A DNA stretch of 35,682 nucleotides from an uncultured Collinsella sp. Its GTDB lineage: Bacteria; Actinomycetota; Coriobacteriia; Coriobacteriales; Coriobacteriaceae. The notes under the pieces were generated by a model, which was given only the letters and a program-made list of their open reading frames with translations, was not told where the DNA came from and made no database searches. Below are positions 25,196-33,102 of this stretch, one piece after another. The stretch spans positions 1 through 35,682 of the forward strand of contig URHQ01000010.1 in assembly GCA_900547655.1 (NCBI GenBank), read 5' to 3'. A program made the translations under genes and the position numbers. Each line of letters starts with the position of its first letter. Positions within the stretch are counted from its first letter, which is position 1.

Positions 25196-26101
25196 ATGCG
25201 GCCCGGTGGCACTCAGACAAAGCGCGGCGCCGCGGTGCGCATGCGACGCCGACTGGGCTTGGCGCCGCGGGCGTACGCGCTGCTGTCTTGCTCGCTGGTG
25301 CTGGTCATAGCTGGCGTTTCTGCCTATGGTATGACCGTGCCGTCCATGATGCAGGCGCATGCCGCACGCGAACCGCGCGTGGGGCATGAGGTCAAAAGTG
25401 ATCTGGGCACCACGACTGGATATGCTTGGGCAAGTGTGGTCGCGCATATTGTGTTTGGCACCGACGATGCGGGCGGCGCCGAGGTCCCGGACAACGAAGT
25501 CACGCTTGCCAATGGCAAAACCATCGTGCTCACCAACACCAAGATCATCGATCGGTTGTCCAACAATAGCGTGGCGGCAACGGTGAATAAGGTCGAGCAG
25601 CAGAAGGAGCGGGACGCCCAGCAGTCCGGAAAGCCCGGTAGCTCGGATACTTCTGGCTCCGGCTCGGATTCGTCGAGTTCGGGCGGCGGCTCTGGGTCGG
25701 GTTCCTCTGCCGGAGGGTCTGGAAACGGCGGCTCGACGGGCGGCAACACTGACAACGATGCAAACTCCGGTGGCCTTTCCGCTGCTGAGGAAGAGAGCAT
25801 TCACAGCTGGCTTGTGACCAAGTACAACATGCTCGACGGCTATGTTTCTCGTGCCAATGACGTGGTTTCGACCTATAACTCTACGGGCGATCCCAGGCCG
25901 TGCGACAGCCTGGTCGGGGAGATGTTTGTCATTCGAGCCGAGTTCGGTCGTCAGACATTCTCGCCCCGGTCAAAGTGGTATCAGCAGTATGCCAATCTGT
26001 GGGGCTGTTACACCAACCTATGTCAATGGGTCGGCCATTACGGCGATGATGACGTCGCGCTCGGTAACTTCAACAATAACGTGGCGGCGCTTGCCCTATG
26101 A
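25196..26101 (+). CDS. Membrane-anchored protein with Gly/Ser linker
   Basis: 301 residues from ATG 25196 (GGAGGAG, 5-base spacing); codons upstream to 25103 run through the promoter and hairpin. It has a basic N-terminus, one membrane span (about 26-48), an outside or cell-wall region (about 50-145), a low-complexity Gly/Ser/Asp linker (about 150-200), and a C-terminal domain of about 100 residues with three Cys and several Trp and Tyr. I do not recognise the domain. Its stop overlaps the start of the kinase gene (ATGA), so the two are coupled and it may be the kinase's sensor or substrate. Confidence 0.7.
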   Translation: MRPGGTQTKRGAAVRMRRRLGLAPRAYALLSCSLVLVIAGVSAYGMTVPSMMQAHAAREPRVGHEVKSDLGTTTGYAWASVVAHIVFGTDDAGGAEVPDNEVTLANGKTIVLTNTKIIDRLSNNSVAATVNKVEQQKERDAQQSGKPGSSDTSGSGSDSSSSGGGSGSGSSAGGSGNGGSTGGNTDNDANSGGLSAAEEESIHSWLVTKYNMLDGYVSRANDVVSTYNSTGDPRPCDSLVGEMFVIRAEFGRQTFSPRSKWYQQYANLWGCYTNLCQWVGHYGDDDVALGNFNNNVAALAL

Positions 26102-27942
26102 TGACCGATCTTGCATCCACCACACCACAATCACTCGGTCGCGATCCCATGGTCGGCCTGCGCCTGGCGCGTGTCGACGGGTTTGAGCCGGCCATTGCGC
26201 TCGGTCAGGACGAACTGCCTGCCTATCTGCGTCGTTTTACGATGCTGTTTGCCGACGATGCCACCATGCGCCGTGGCGGTATTGGCCGCGTGACGCGTGC
26301 CGTCAACGCCCAAGGCGAGGCCGTGGCACTCAAGCAGCTCATCTTGCCGGCGCGCGATGAGTTTGACGACGATACCGCTCACGAGGCGCTGGTCGCCAAG
26401 TTCAAGGCGGCGTTTCGCGAGGAATATGAATGCCACCGCGCCCTTTCGGGCCTCAAGGGCTTTCCCCGCCTCTATGGCTGGGGCGAGGTCGACGGTGTGC
26501 CTGCAATTGTCATGGAATGGGTCGAGGGCGAGACGCTTGCCCGCTTGCGTTCACGACTCGCCGTGGACGATGCCGGACGCCTGTCGCCGCTTGTGGCGGC
26601 GCGTCTGGGTCGCGACCTGTTCGATCTGCTCTGCCGTATGAGCCTGGTGGGGGAGGGCTTTGTCCATCGCGATATCTCGCCCGCTAATATTATGGTGCGC
26701 ACGGCGCGTCTACCGCTTGACCGGCAGCTTGCCGAGGGCACCTTTGACCTGTGCCTGATCGACTTTGGCTCGTCGCTGGCGCTTGAGCCTGCGTCGGCCG
26801 TGGCCGGTACCGGCGGCAAGGCGTCGTTTACGGAGCGCTATGCCACGCTGCGTCGCGCGACGGTTGCCTATGCCCCGCCCGAGATGCTCACCGACGATAT
26901 TCCCGACCTGCGCGCTTTGCGTATGTCGCCGGCGATTGACGTATACGCCGCGGCAAGCACGGTTTACGAGCTCATTGCCGACGTCGCGCCATACGAAGCC
27001 GCGCCGAGTACTTCGGGTGCCTCGGGTTCGCGCAAAAAGACGCGCGACATCGCGAGCCCCTACCGTCTCAAGATGGACACGCGGCCCGACTATCCTATTG
27101 GTGCCCATGCGCCCGGTTGTGATTTGACTCAGCTGCTTCGTCGTGAGCCCGATGTGGCGCTCGCCGCGGCCGAGCAGGCCCAGCAGCTAGGGCTTGAGCC
27201 GGATTCCGAAGAGCTACGCGATGCGCTGGCGTTTGTCGATGCCCAGCTGTTCGACGTGGTGATGGCCTGTCTGTCCAGCCATCAAAAAGATCGTCCCGAG
27301 CCGGCGGCGGTCGAGGCGGCGCTCTCGGCGTTTTGTGACCACTATGCGCAAAATGTCGGTCGTTCGCTCCGCGGCGAGCCGCTCACGCCGTGCCCCATGG
27401 ATGCGTCTGGCCGCGCGGTTCGTCGCGCGCTGATGGTCGGCGCGACGGTCGTCTGTGGCGTGGTTTGGGCTGTGGTCGTGGTCTCGGCCGCGCTGCTGGC
27501 GTCGGGCGCCCGCGTGACGGCGACTTTGGGATCGCTCGTGTGGTCTGGGTCGCTACCGGGTATTATTGCCGCACTGGCGTTGGCGCTGCCAGGCATAGCC
27601 GGCGTTGCCGCGGGGGCACTTGCGCGCAATCGGCGCTCGGGCTTCCTGCAGGGTGTGCTTGCGCTTTCTGCCTGCGAGGTTCCGGTGCTGGTTGTGGCTG
27701 CATGTAGCGTATTTTCCCAACGCGCCGTGATGGGCGGCCTTGTTGCCGCTCTGGTTGCAACCTATACGCTTACGTGGTTTTTGCTTGCGATGGGCTTTGC
27801 CTTTGAACTTCCCGTTTCGGCACCGCGACGCACAAAAGCCCAGATGGCGACTCCGCTTGCCGGTGGAGCCGCAGCTGCCCGTACTTTTGGCGGACCTGTC
27901 GAAGTATCGTCCGATTCTATTTCTACGACCAAGGAGGCCTAG
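26098..27942 (+). CDS. Integral-membrane Ser/Thr protein kinase
   Basis: 614 residues. The kinase domain covers about residues 55-420: GGIGRVTRA loop, Lys79, catalytic loop HRDISPANIM (190-199), DFG (222-224) and APPEM. It has large inserts after the APPEM region (about 300-370) not seen in the two other kinases here. Four membrane segments follow (about 440-590). The arrangement is the same idea as the first kinase of the cell-wall operon, but the sequences are clearly diverged. It is flanked by a coupled membrane-anchored gene and an FHA gene, so it probably phosphorylates a Thr read by that FHA protein. The function is unknown. Confidence 0.85.
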   Translation: MMTDLASTTPQSLGRDPMVGLRLARVDGFEPAIALGQDELPAYLRRFTMLFADDATMRRGGIGRVTRAVNAQGEAVALKQLILPARDEFDDDTAHEALVAKFKAAFREEYECHRALSGLKGFPRLYGWGEVDGVPAIVMEWVEGETLARLRSRLAVDDAGRLSPLVAARLGRDLFDLLCRMSLVGEGFVHRDISPANIMVRTARLPLDRQLAEGTFDLCLIDFGSSLALEPASAVAGTGGKASFTERYATLRRATVAYAPPEMLTDDIPDLRALRMSPAIDVYAAASTVYELIADVAPYEAAPSTSGASGSRKKTRDIASPYRLKMDTRPDYPIGAHAPGCDLTQLLRREPDVALAAAEQAQQLGLEPDSEELRDALAFVDAQLFDVVMACLSSHQKDRPEPAAVEAALSAFCDHYAQNVGRSLRGEPLTPCPMDASGRAVRRALMVGATVVCGVVWAVVVVSAALLASGARVTATLGSLVWSGSLPGIIAALALALPGIAGVAAGALARNRRSGFLQGVLALSACEVPVLVVAACSVFSQRAVMGGLVAALVATYTLTWFLLAMGFAFELPVSAPRRTKAQMATPLAGGAAAARTFGGPVEVSSDSISTTKEA

Positions 27943-27945
27943 GTC

Positions 27946-28884
27946 ATGGCATCTCAAGTTGAGCTCACCCCATGCGGGGCCATGTTTGACATCTTTAAGC
28001 GCGCGGCGCATCTGAGCCATATCGAGCTGTGCGGCTTGGTGCTTTCGTCCCGTCCGCTCGCCGACGGCCGCAGCCCGCAGAGCCGAGCCGCCGATCGCTC
28101 TTGGGTTTCCCGCTTTATCGTTCGCGCGCCGGTCGGCACGCTTCAGCAGCGCTACTTTGCCGAATACGGTACCTCGGCTGCGCGTATTATGTCGCAACTG
28201 GCCCTGCGCCAGCGCAATCCCATGGACTCCACGGCTGTGATCAATATGGTGTGCGGTCCTGCAGGTGAACCGATGGTACGCGCGCTCGAAGAGTGCCACC
28301 AGGACACGAATCTCTATCGCAACGCGCTCGATCGCCTGTCCCAGGCGGCGGAACTCATGCCCGCCGAGCGCGCCGAGGCCGTGCTGGTGCTGTTTGTCGC
28401 CGTCGGTTGTTCGGCGGATGTGCGGTCCTCGGTGAACTATGCCATCGACTACGCGCACGCGACCTGTGGCGGAGGCACCTCCACGCCGCGTTCGCTTGGC
28501 ATGTCGATGACCGCGGGCGAACGCGAACCCGCCCCGGCGCACCCCTTGGGCTTGCTGCGCGTACAAAACAGTTTTGTCGTGAGCGCCCCGCGCTGGATTC
28601 AGCCGAGCGAGCAGGGTGTTGAGATTGGCGCGCTGGCCACTGGCGAGGGCGATATTACCGACGTCGGCGACGATGTCTCGGCCCGCCATGCTCATATCTG
28701 GTGCGATGCTCAAAATATCTGGCACGTCGAGGACTTGTCGTCCACCAACGGAACCGTGGTGGTAAACGGGGCCACGCGCGTCTGCATTCAGGTCGAGCCC
28801 GGCCGTTCCGCCCAACTCAATCCCGGCGACGAGCTCAAGCTCGGCGAATCCACTACCTACGCCATCCTCTTCGGTGCTCTCTAG
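27946..28884 (+). CDS. FHA-domain protein paired with the second kinase
   Basis: 312 residues; GGAGG precedes ATG 27946, three bases after the kinase stop. Residues 1-190 form a helical N-terminal region of unknown family. Residues about 200-312 hold an FHA domain with ITDVGDDVSARHAHIW and SSTNGTVVVNG, the phosphothreonine-binding loops. No membrane segment is seen, so it is cytoplasmic. It closes the three-gene signalling operon. A second, 5'-truncated copy of its C-terminal part lies at 35195-35633, about 6.3 kb away. Confidence 0.88.
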   Translation: MASQVELTPCGAMFDIFKRAAHLSHIELCGLVLSSRPLADGRSPQSRAADRSWVSRFIVRAPVGTLQQRYFAEYGTSAARIMSQLALRQRNPMDSTAVINMVCGPAGEPMVRALEECHQDTNLYRNALDRLSQAAELMPAERAEAVLVLFVAVGCSADVRSSVNYAIDYAHATCGGGTSTPRSLGMSMTAGEREPAPAHPLGLLRVQNSFVVSAPRWIQPSEQGVEIGALATGEGDITDVGDDVSARHAHIWCDAQNIWHVEDLSSTNGTVVVNGATRVCIQVEPGRSAQLNPGDELKLGESTTYAILFGAL

Positions 28885-28916
28885 CCGGCAGATAGGGACG
28901 TTTCTTTTCTGCCGGC
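28884..28916. repeat. REP-like inverted repeat at the FHA gene end
   Basis: GCCGGCAGA (28884-28892) pairs with TCTGCCGGC (28908-28916). The loop contains GGGACGTTTCTTTT, and TTGGGGACACTCCT follows. The GGGGACGTT-like core recurs in the nested element at 5695-5771, so both may belong to one repeat family. It could also serve as a terminator. Confidence 0.6.
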
Positions 28917-29190
28917 ACTTGGGGACACTCCTCGGCGCGCCAGAGCCAGTCGCCCGGGGATGGAGGGGCCATTTTGGCCCTTGGCGGTCAGTCGGGGCGA
29001 AACTAGAAGATCTTTCCGATTCGCGGCTGTTCATGCTTGTAGAGCATCTAAAACAATAGGATGTTATTCTGGAATATGCCGGGTGCGTGAACTTGCCTGT
29101 CTTAGCCTTAATAAGGTATAGGGGAGTTTGGCTCAGGGGTTCCGTCTTGTTCTTCAGCGCAGTATTGTGGGACAGATTTGCTGAGATTGG
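28917..29190. other. Left part of the AT-richer island, no gene seen
   Basis: About 270 bases without a supportable gene. Base composition changes within this stretch from GC-rich chromosome to more A+T. It contains the palindrome CCTTAATAAGG, which ends at about 29118. The left border of the island probably lies here. Confidence 0.4.
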
Positions 29191-29884
29191 CGCCTTACAC
29201 CGCAGAGCGCACGGAAGGCTCTCGATTTGTGTTCTGGCCCCAGAATACAGGGCCTGATACTTACCAACTGTGGCATGGATGTAACACCTGTAGAAATCAA
29301 CCCTTTTGTTGTCGACCTTTGTAAGAAAAACACTGCCATCAACTCTTTGGATGACGAAACTAGGGTGCTTGAGGGGAGCCTTTACTCCCCTCTGAGAGAT
29401 GACTCATGTTTTTCGCTTGTCGTTGTGAATCCTCCGTTACTGCCGATTCCGGATGAGATTCCTTATCCCTTCGTTTGAGATGGAGGACAATCGGGTCTGG
29501 ATAAAACACTTCGTATTCTTAAGGGTGGCGATACGCATTTAGAGAAAAACGGTAAATACTGCTAATAGGGGTGACGACGATGGTGCAGGGGCGACCCGCG
29601 ATGCTCTCATCAATACGTCGGATACTTGGGAAATCAGGTCTAGATGCATGTATGATGATGCTGTGTGGCTATTCAATTAATCCGCGTTCCGAATGGGTGC
29701 GGGGTATGGCGGCGACATCGTATGCTTTTGACCCGGCGCGATACTCAGATATTTCTGAGGCGGTTGACGAAGTTTATACGCACTATGCCGCGCAAGGCGT
29801 TTCGGAAGTTTGCACATCTACGTTACGGGCTTAGGTTTCTTCAAGCGAGCAGGCCGGTTGCGTTATTTCGAGCGATTTTTCTAG
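29191..29884 (+). pseudogene. Decayed class I SAM-dependent methyltransferase
   Basis: Three pieces in different frames read as one methyltransferase. From 29191 the frame gives the SAM-binding motif ALDLCSGPRIQGL, then VEINPF and the NPPL catalytic motif, and hits TGA at 29476-29478. The same frame continues with a matching GDGG-like stretch, then a single-base loss near 29557-29563 moves the sequence to the frame of 29571 (GVTTMVQGRPAML). A second shift near 29810 leads to a plausible C-terminus ending at TAG 29882-29884. The 5' end is missing. This is a small-domain methyltransferase whose substrate cannot be told; it may have belonged to the neighbouring RiPP locus. Confidence 0.7.
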
Positions 29885-30149
29885 TCTAGACGACAAAAGG
29901 CAAAGGATTTGATGGGTATAAAACGCGGACGTTTGTGGGCGGATGCTCAAATCTATTGTGGCAATCGGGCGGTTGAAAAAGATATTTCAACCGCCCGATT
30001 GCCAGGTTCGTCGGAGGAGATGTGCGATTCCGACTCTCTTGTAGGAAGAGCTTGAGATCGTATTGGCCCAAGGCAATCTTAAAGCAGTCTCATTGGCAAA
30101 TCTTCGCTCCTGTTGTGTTGAGGTGTAAGGTATCAGTGATTGATGTTTT
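29885..30149 (+). other. Leader region of the ABC exporter
   Basis: No gene I can support. It holds a -10-like TATAAA near 29916, a 20-bp perfect hairpin (listed separately), and a GGAGGAG at about 30014 followed by a 50-codon open stretch from GTG that has no recognisable features. Confidence 0.35.
29959..30004. repeat. Perfect 20-bp hairpin upstream of the ABC exporter
   Basis: Arms 29959-29978 and 29985-30004 are fully complementary with a 6-base loop. There is no T-tract on the plus strand, so it is not a plain terminator in that direction. It lies about 145 bases before the ABC gene and could be a leader structure, an operator or the end of a mobile element. Confidence 0.8.
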
Positions 30150-31802
30150 GTGGCGGGTAGATTGGGGCCTTCCTTGATTCGATGCGTTCTCTCGAGGTTC
30201 ATCAGAGCAAAAGGGGCTTTCGTCTTCATTGCTATCACGGTGATTGGAACCGCTCTCTCCTATGCCATGCCATACGTGAACGGGAAATTCTTAGATTTTC
30301 TTCTCGGTAACCGCAGCGAAAGAGACGCCGTACTCTTCGCGCTCCTGGTTGCGTCAATAGGAGTTTTCTCCACCCTCTTTACTTATTTTGCAGGAACACT
30401 TTCCATTCGCATAACCACGAGACTTTCCTTTGATCTTCTCAGGGAGGCCGTCTTGCGTTTTGAAAGAGACGATTACTTGGTGAGTCGGACCATCGATCCA
30501 GCCTATACAACGCAACGGATTATTTCCGACTCCAGCGTGGTCTCATCCTTCGTTTTGGCGAATTTTATCAGTGCGCCGCTGTCCATTGTAGCCATTCCCA
30601 TCGTATTGCTTATCATATGGTCAATTGATTCAACTCTCGCGGTGTTTTCCATCATTCTCCTCATCGTGTATTTCTGTGTAATTACTGGGTTGAGGAAACT
30701 TTTGTATAGGGTCACGTATGAGAAGAAAGAGGCGGACAGCGCCTTTTACGCCGCAATTGCATCGCAGCTTAATCAGATTCTCAACATTCAACTGACATCT
30801 TCGTACGGCAAGAGCGAACAAGCGCTCGACGCTGGGTTTAAGAGCTATTTTCCCAAAGTTTTGCGCTCCGGAAAGCTATCATATTCTCTGACATCGCTCG
30901 ATGGTCTTTTCGCAGCGTTGTTTCAAGCGGTGATACTTGTTGTTTCCGGAGTACGAATCATTAACGGAACTATGTCAATAGGCGAGTACACTATCATCGG
31001 TACATACTTCGCGGTTCTCTTTAAGACTTTGAAAAGTATGATGTCATTGTTCAAATCCTATCAAGATGCCAAAGCATCATGGGATAGGACGGCTATCGCG
31101 ACGAGAGAAAAGGAGAGATCGGGGTGGAATCGGACCGATTTAGCTAAACTCGATGAAATAAATGACATTTCGGTATCTGATTTGGAATTCTCGGTTGCCC
31201 TTCCAGACGGATCTGTCCGAGAGGTCCTCGGCGGGTTTTCTTTCAAGTTTTCCGGTCCTGGTACATATTGCATAGTTGGGGAAAACGGAAGAGGCAAGAC
31301 GTCACTTCTTTACTTGATGCTCGGGCTATACTCATCGAAAGGCAAAGTAAAATACAACGGCGTGCCAATCGAAGAATGCGACTTGGATTACATACGTGCG
31401 AGAGAGATATCGTGCTGCCCACAGTCGTGCTTCGCGCCGGACGAAACGGTGAAAGAGCTGTTAGAGTATTTCGACACGCCCTTTTCTTCCTATCACCGGG
31501 GTGTAGATGGCCTACTTTCGCTGGAAAACAGCGTGAAGGAGTTGCTCGGGAAACGTTGCTCCGCGCTTTCGGGCGGTGAGCTGCGCCGAGTGTACTTATG
31601 GTCGGCGATTTCACGCAAGTCGTCAGTTTTGGTACTCGACGAGCCCACGACTGGGTTAGACGCTGTAAGCCGCGCCGAGCTTGCGGCCTATGTTAAGCGC
31701 AACAAGCAAAGCCAGCTGATCATCGTTGTCTCTCACGATGACGAGATGGTCGGCGCGGTAGAAGGGGTAGTGGATTTAGGCAGCATGTACCAGGGTAAAT
31801 GA
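30150..31802 (+). CDS. ABC exporter, fused permease and ATPase
   Basis: About 550 residues. The start is uncertain: GTG 30150 lacks a good ribosome site, and TTG 30162 or 30174 are alternatives. The N-terminal half has about six membrane spans. The ATPase half has Walker A GENGRGKTS (about 377-385), the signature LSGGE (about 473), Walker B VLVLDEPT (about 495) and the switch His in VVSHDD (about 528). It is a half-size exporter that should work as a dimer. There is no C39 peptidase domain, so it would not cleave a leader. It faces the leftward RiPP operon and lies in the same AT-rich island, so peptide export or self-protection is plausible but not shown. Confidence 0.85.
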   Translation: MAGRLGPSLIRCVLSRFIRAKGAFVFIAITVIGTALSYAMPYVNGKFLDFLLGNRSERDAVLFALLVASIGVFSTLFTYFAGTLSIRITTRLSFDLLREAVLRFERDDYLVSRTIDPAYTTQRIISDSSVVSSFVLANFISAPLSIVAIPIVLLIIWSIDSTLAVFSIILLIVYFCVITGLRKLLYRVTYEKKEADSAFYAAIASQLNQILNIQLTSSYGKSEQALDAGFKSYFPKVLRSGKLSYSLTSLDGLFAALFQAVILVVSGVRIINGTMSIGEYTIIGTYFAVLFKTLKSMMSLFKSYQDAKASWDRTAIATREKERSGWNRTDLAKLDEINDISVSDLEFSVALPDGSVREVLGGFSFKFSGPGTYCIVGENGRGKTSLLYLMLGLYSSKGKVKYNGVPIEECDLDYIRAREISCCPQSCFAPDETVKELLEYFDTPFSSYHRGVDGLLSLENSVKELLGKRCSALSGGELRRVYLWSAISRKSSVLVLDEPTTGLDAVSRAELAAYVKRNKQSQLIIVVSHDDEMVGAVEGVVDLGSMYQGK

Positions 31803-32176
31803 TGACAAGTGTAGTGCTACCCAACTGGCAGAGATAACAAAAAGGCGATGCAGATGCACGTAGCATTCAGGCGGTTCGGACTCGGTGCCTTCACGCCATC
31901 GCAACGCTTTCAGATATAGTTCTCGTTCTCTTACTAAAGGAAACTTTAGTCTACGTCATCTTGTCGAGACAGAGGTGAAGCGAAGTGTTGTCGCGACGTA
32001 TCTTATTCCAGGTGGCTCAGTATCAGCGTGAGAATCGCACCAAAGTGTACTTACGATTCTCGTGTCCCACGGACAACATGAGCTGAGCATTGAGGTTCCA
32101 CCCTTTGCTGCAACTACACGGGGTTGGACGGCAATGAATATGCCGGGCCGCATACCACGCGCAGCGGGGGTCCATG
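31803..32176. other. Island spacer with two hairpins
   Basis: No gene seen. It contains ACTAAAG-GAAA-CTTTAGT (31933-31950), a 7-bp stem with a GAAA loop, and GAGAATCG (32030-32037) paired with CGATTCTC (32054-32061). The stretch looks like debris of former mobile DNA. Confidence 0.4.
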
Positions 32177-32299
32177 TCCCAGTATGTTGCCTACAGCAGC
32201 CTCGATGTCCACGCACACATCATCTCTGCCTTCGCGTTCAATCCATTTGCCGGAGAGTGCGAGGGTTGCCAGGCCGTAGAATTCGAGCCGAACAAATGA
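32177..32299 (+). pseudogene. IS110-family transposase N-terminal remnant
   Basis: An open stretch of 40 codons ending in TGA reads YSSLDVHAHIISAFAFNPFAGE. This resembles the start of IS110-type transposases, where the conserved DVH begins the DEDD catalytic domain. No start codon with a ribosome site and no downstream domain is left. Confidence 0.45.
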
Positions 32300-32394
32300 A
32301 ATGCGGTATCAGCGCATAGGATTAAACTGACGATTGCTTTGCACTGAGAATACGCTTGGAAAGCCGCTATGGGTGGCGGCCCGGGTTAAATAGA

Positions 32395-32437
32395 GAAGCC
32401 CGTCCGATCACTTTCATGTGGCGAACGGTCGGGCTTC
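32395..32437 (-). terminator. Terminator-like hairpin after the RiPP operon
   Basis: GAAGCCCGTCCG (32395-32406) pairs with CGGTCGGGCTTC (32426-32437) with one mismatch. T-rich sequence follows on both strands (TTATTCC on plus, TCTATTTA on minus). It lies about 65 bases after the last small gene of the leftward operon. Confidence 0.6.
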
Positions 32438-32502
32438 TTATTCCACTTGCCAATGCTCGGCTCATATTGGAAGAAAGCTACGCTAATGTTTGCGTGACAC
32501 TC

Positions 32503-32610
32503 CTATTTTCTCCGAAGAAAGAGTCGGATAATGAAGAATAGAATTAAAAAAGGTGCCAGATATAACGCAAGTATAAAGGCTAATCCAACGAGACCTTGCA
32601 ATAATGGCAT
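32503..32610 (-). CDS. 35-aa single-span membrane peptide of the RiPP locus
   Basis: Too short for routine gene calling. ATG 32610 is preceded by GGGAGGAGTT, one of the best ribosome sites in the window, and the frame ends at TAG 32503-32505. The peptide has a short N-terminus (MPLLQG), one long hydrophobic span (about residues 8-28), and a basic end (IRLFLRRK), so it would sit in the membrane with the C-terminus inside. It is the last gene after the two precursor genes, 78 bases behind the second. Small basic membrane peptides next to bacteriocin genes often give immunity or assist export; this role is inferred from position. It has no Cys. Confidence 0.7.
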   Translation of the reverse strand: MPLLQGLVGLAFILALYLAPFLILFFIIRLFLRRK

Positions 32611-32688
32611 AACTCCTCCCAGACACAAGATTTTGGTATTTGTTCCCATCTTATTCTGAATTGGACCAAATAGTTCCTAGCCACAAAA

Positions 32689-32868
32689 CTACTCGTCAAC
32701 TGGATCGCACCAATCTGCTGGCAAAACACAGCTTGATTCTTTATCGACATAGCACCAATCCGCAACAGGGCACTCGGCGATGTCGTAAAAATTGCATATA
32801 TCAACTCCAAGACAACAAGGCTCAACGGGAGGATGTTCATTTGAACCAACAGGATGGATATGCTTCAT
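32689..32868 (-). CDS. Cys-rich RiPP precursor peptide B (59 aa)
   Basis: ATG 32868 with GAGGAGCTGTT just upstream; stop TAG 32689-32691. The peptide starts MKHIHP, exactly like precursor A, then has a short Pro/Glu-rich leader, then seven Cys at 18, 19, 25, 33, 39, 47 and 54. Four of them are followed by Asp four residues on (C19-D23, C25-D29, C33-D37, C54-D58), the C-x3-D spacing used for Cys-Asp thioether links in freyrasin-type ranthipeptides. The core is acidic and aromatic (DWC twice). It shares the order CLG-x-DIC-xx-YD-x-A with precursor A. It was found by reading the frame directly. The gene lies 30 bases after precursor A and ahead of the 35-aa membrane peptide. Confidence 0.85.
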   Translation of the reverse strand: MKHIHPVGSNEHPPVEPCCLGVDICNFYDIAECPVADWCYVDKESSCVLPADWCDPVDE

Positions 32869-32898
32869 AACAGCTCCTCACCTTAATCCAATTAGAGA

Positions 32899-33102
32899 CT
32901 ACGTTTGATCAATGCCACAGTGATCTACAACGCAGATGCTGCCGCCATCCATGTCATAGTCGCAGTAATCGTATGCACCACAGCCATCTGCTTTATCATA
33001 AACAGTACAGATGTCAGTAATGCCCAAGAGGCAGTCAAAAGACATCGGCTTCACGCCTGCCTCGTCGCCACTTCCTGGATTAATCGGATGAATATGCTTC
33101 AC
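32899..33102 (-). CDS. Cys-rich RiPP precursor peptide A (67 aa)
   Basis: The start is GTG 33102, five bases after GGGAGG; it is chosen because it gives MKHIHP, the same N-terminus as precursor B, rather than ATG 33150, which has no such support. Six Cys lie at 24, 32, 41, 47, 57 and 62. C32-D36 and C41-D45 have C-x3-D spacing, and the remaining Asp lie two to four residues from their Cys. The leader is about 22 residues (MKHIHPINPGSGDEAG), and the core is rich in Asp, Gly and Tyr. The MKHI start recalls SCIFF peptides, but the Cys spacing is wider and acidic. It is the first of two tandem paralogues downstream of the maturase gene. Confidence 0.85.
   Translation of the reverse strand: MKHIHPINPGSGDEAGVKPMSFDCLLGITDICTVYDKADGCGAYDYCDYDMDGGSICVVDHCGIDQT

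Noticed and set aside
30021..30176. 50-codon plus-strand frame after GGAGGAG in the ABC leader, considered as a third precursor
   Set aside because: Only two Cys, no MKHIHP-like start, overlaps the possible ABC start; chance seems enough.
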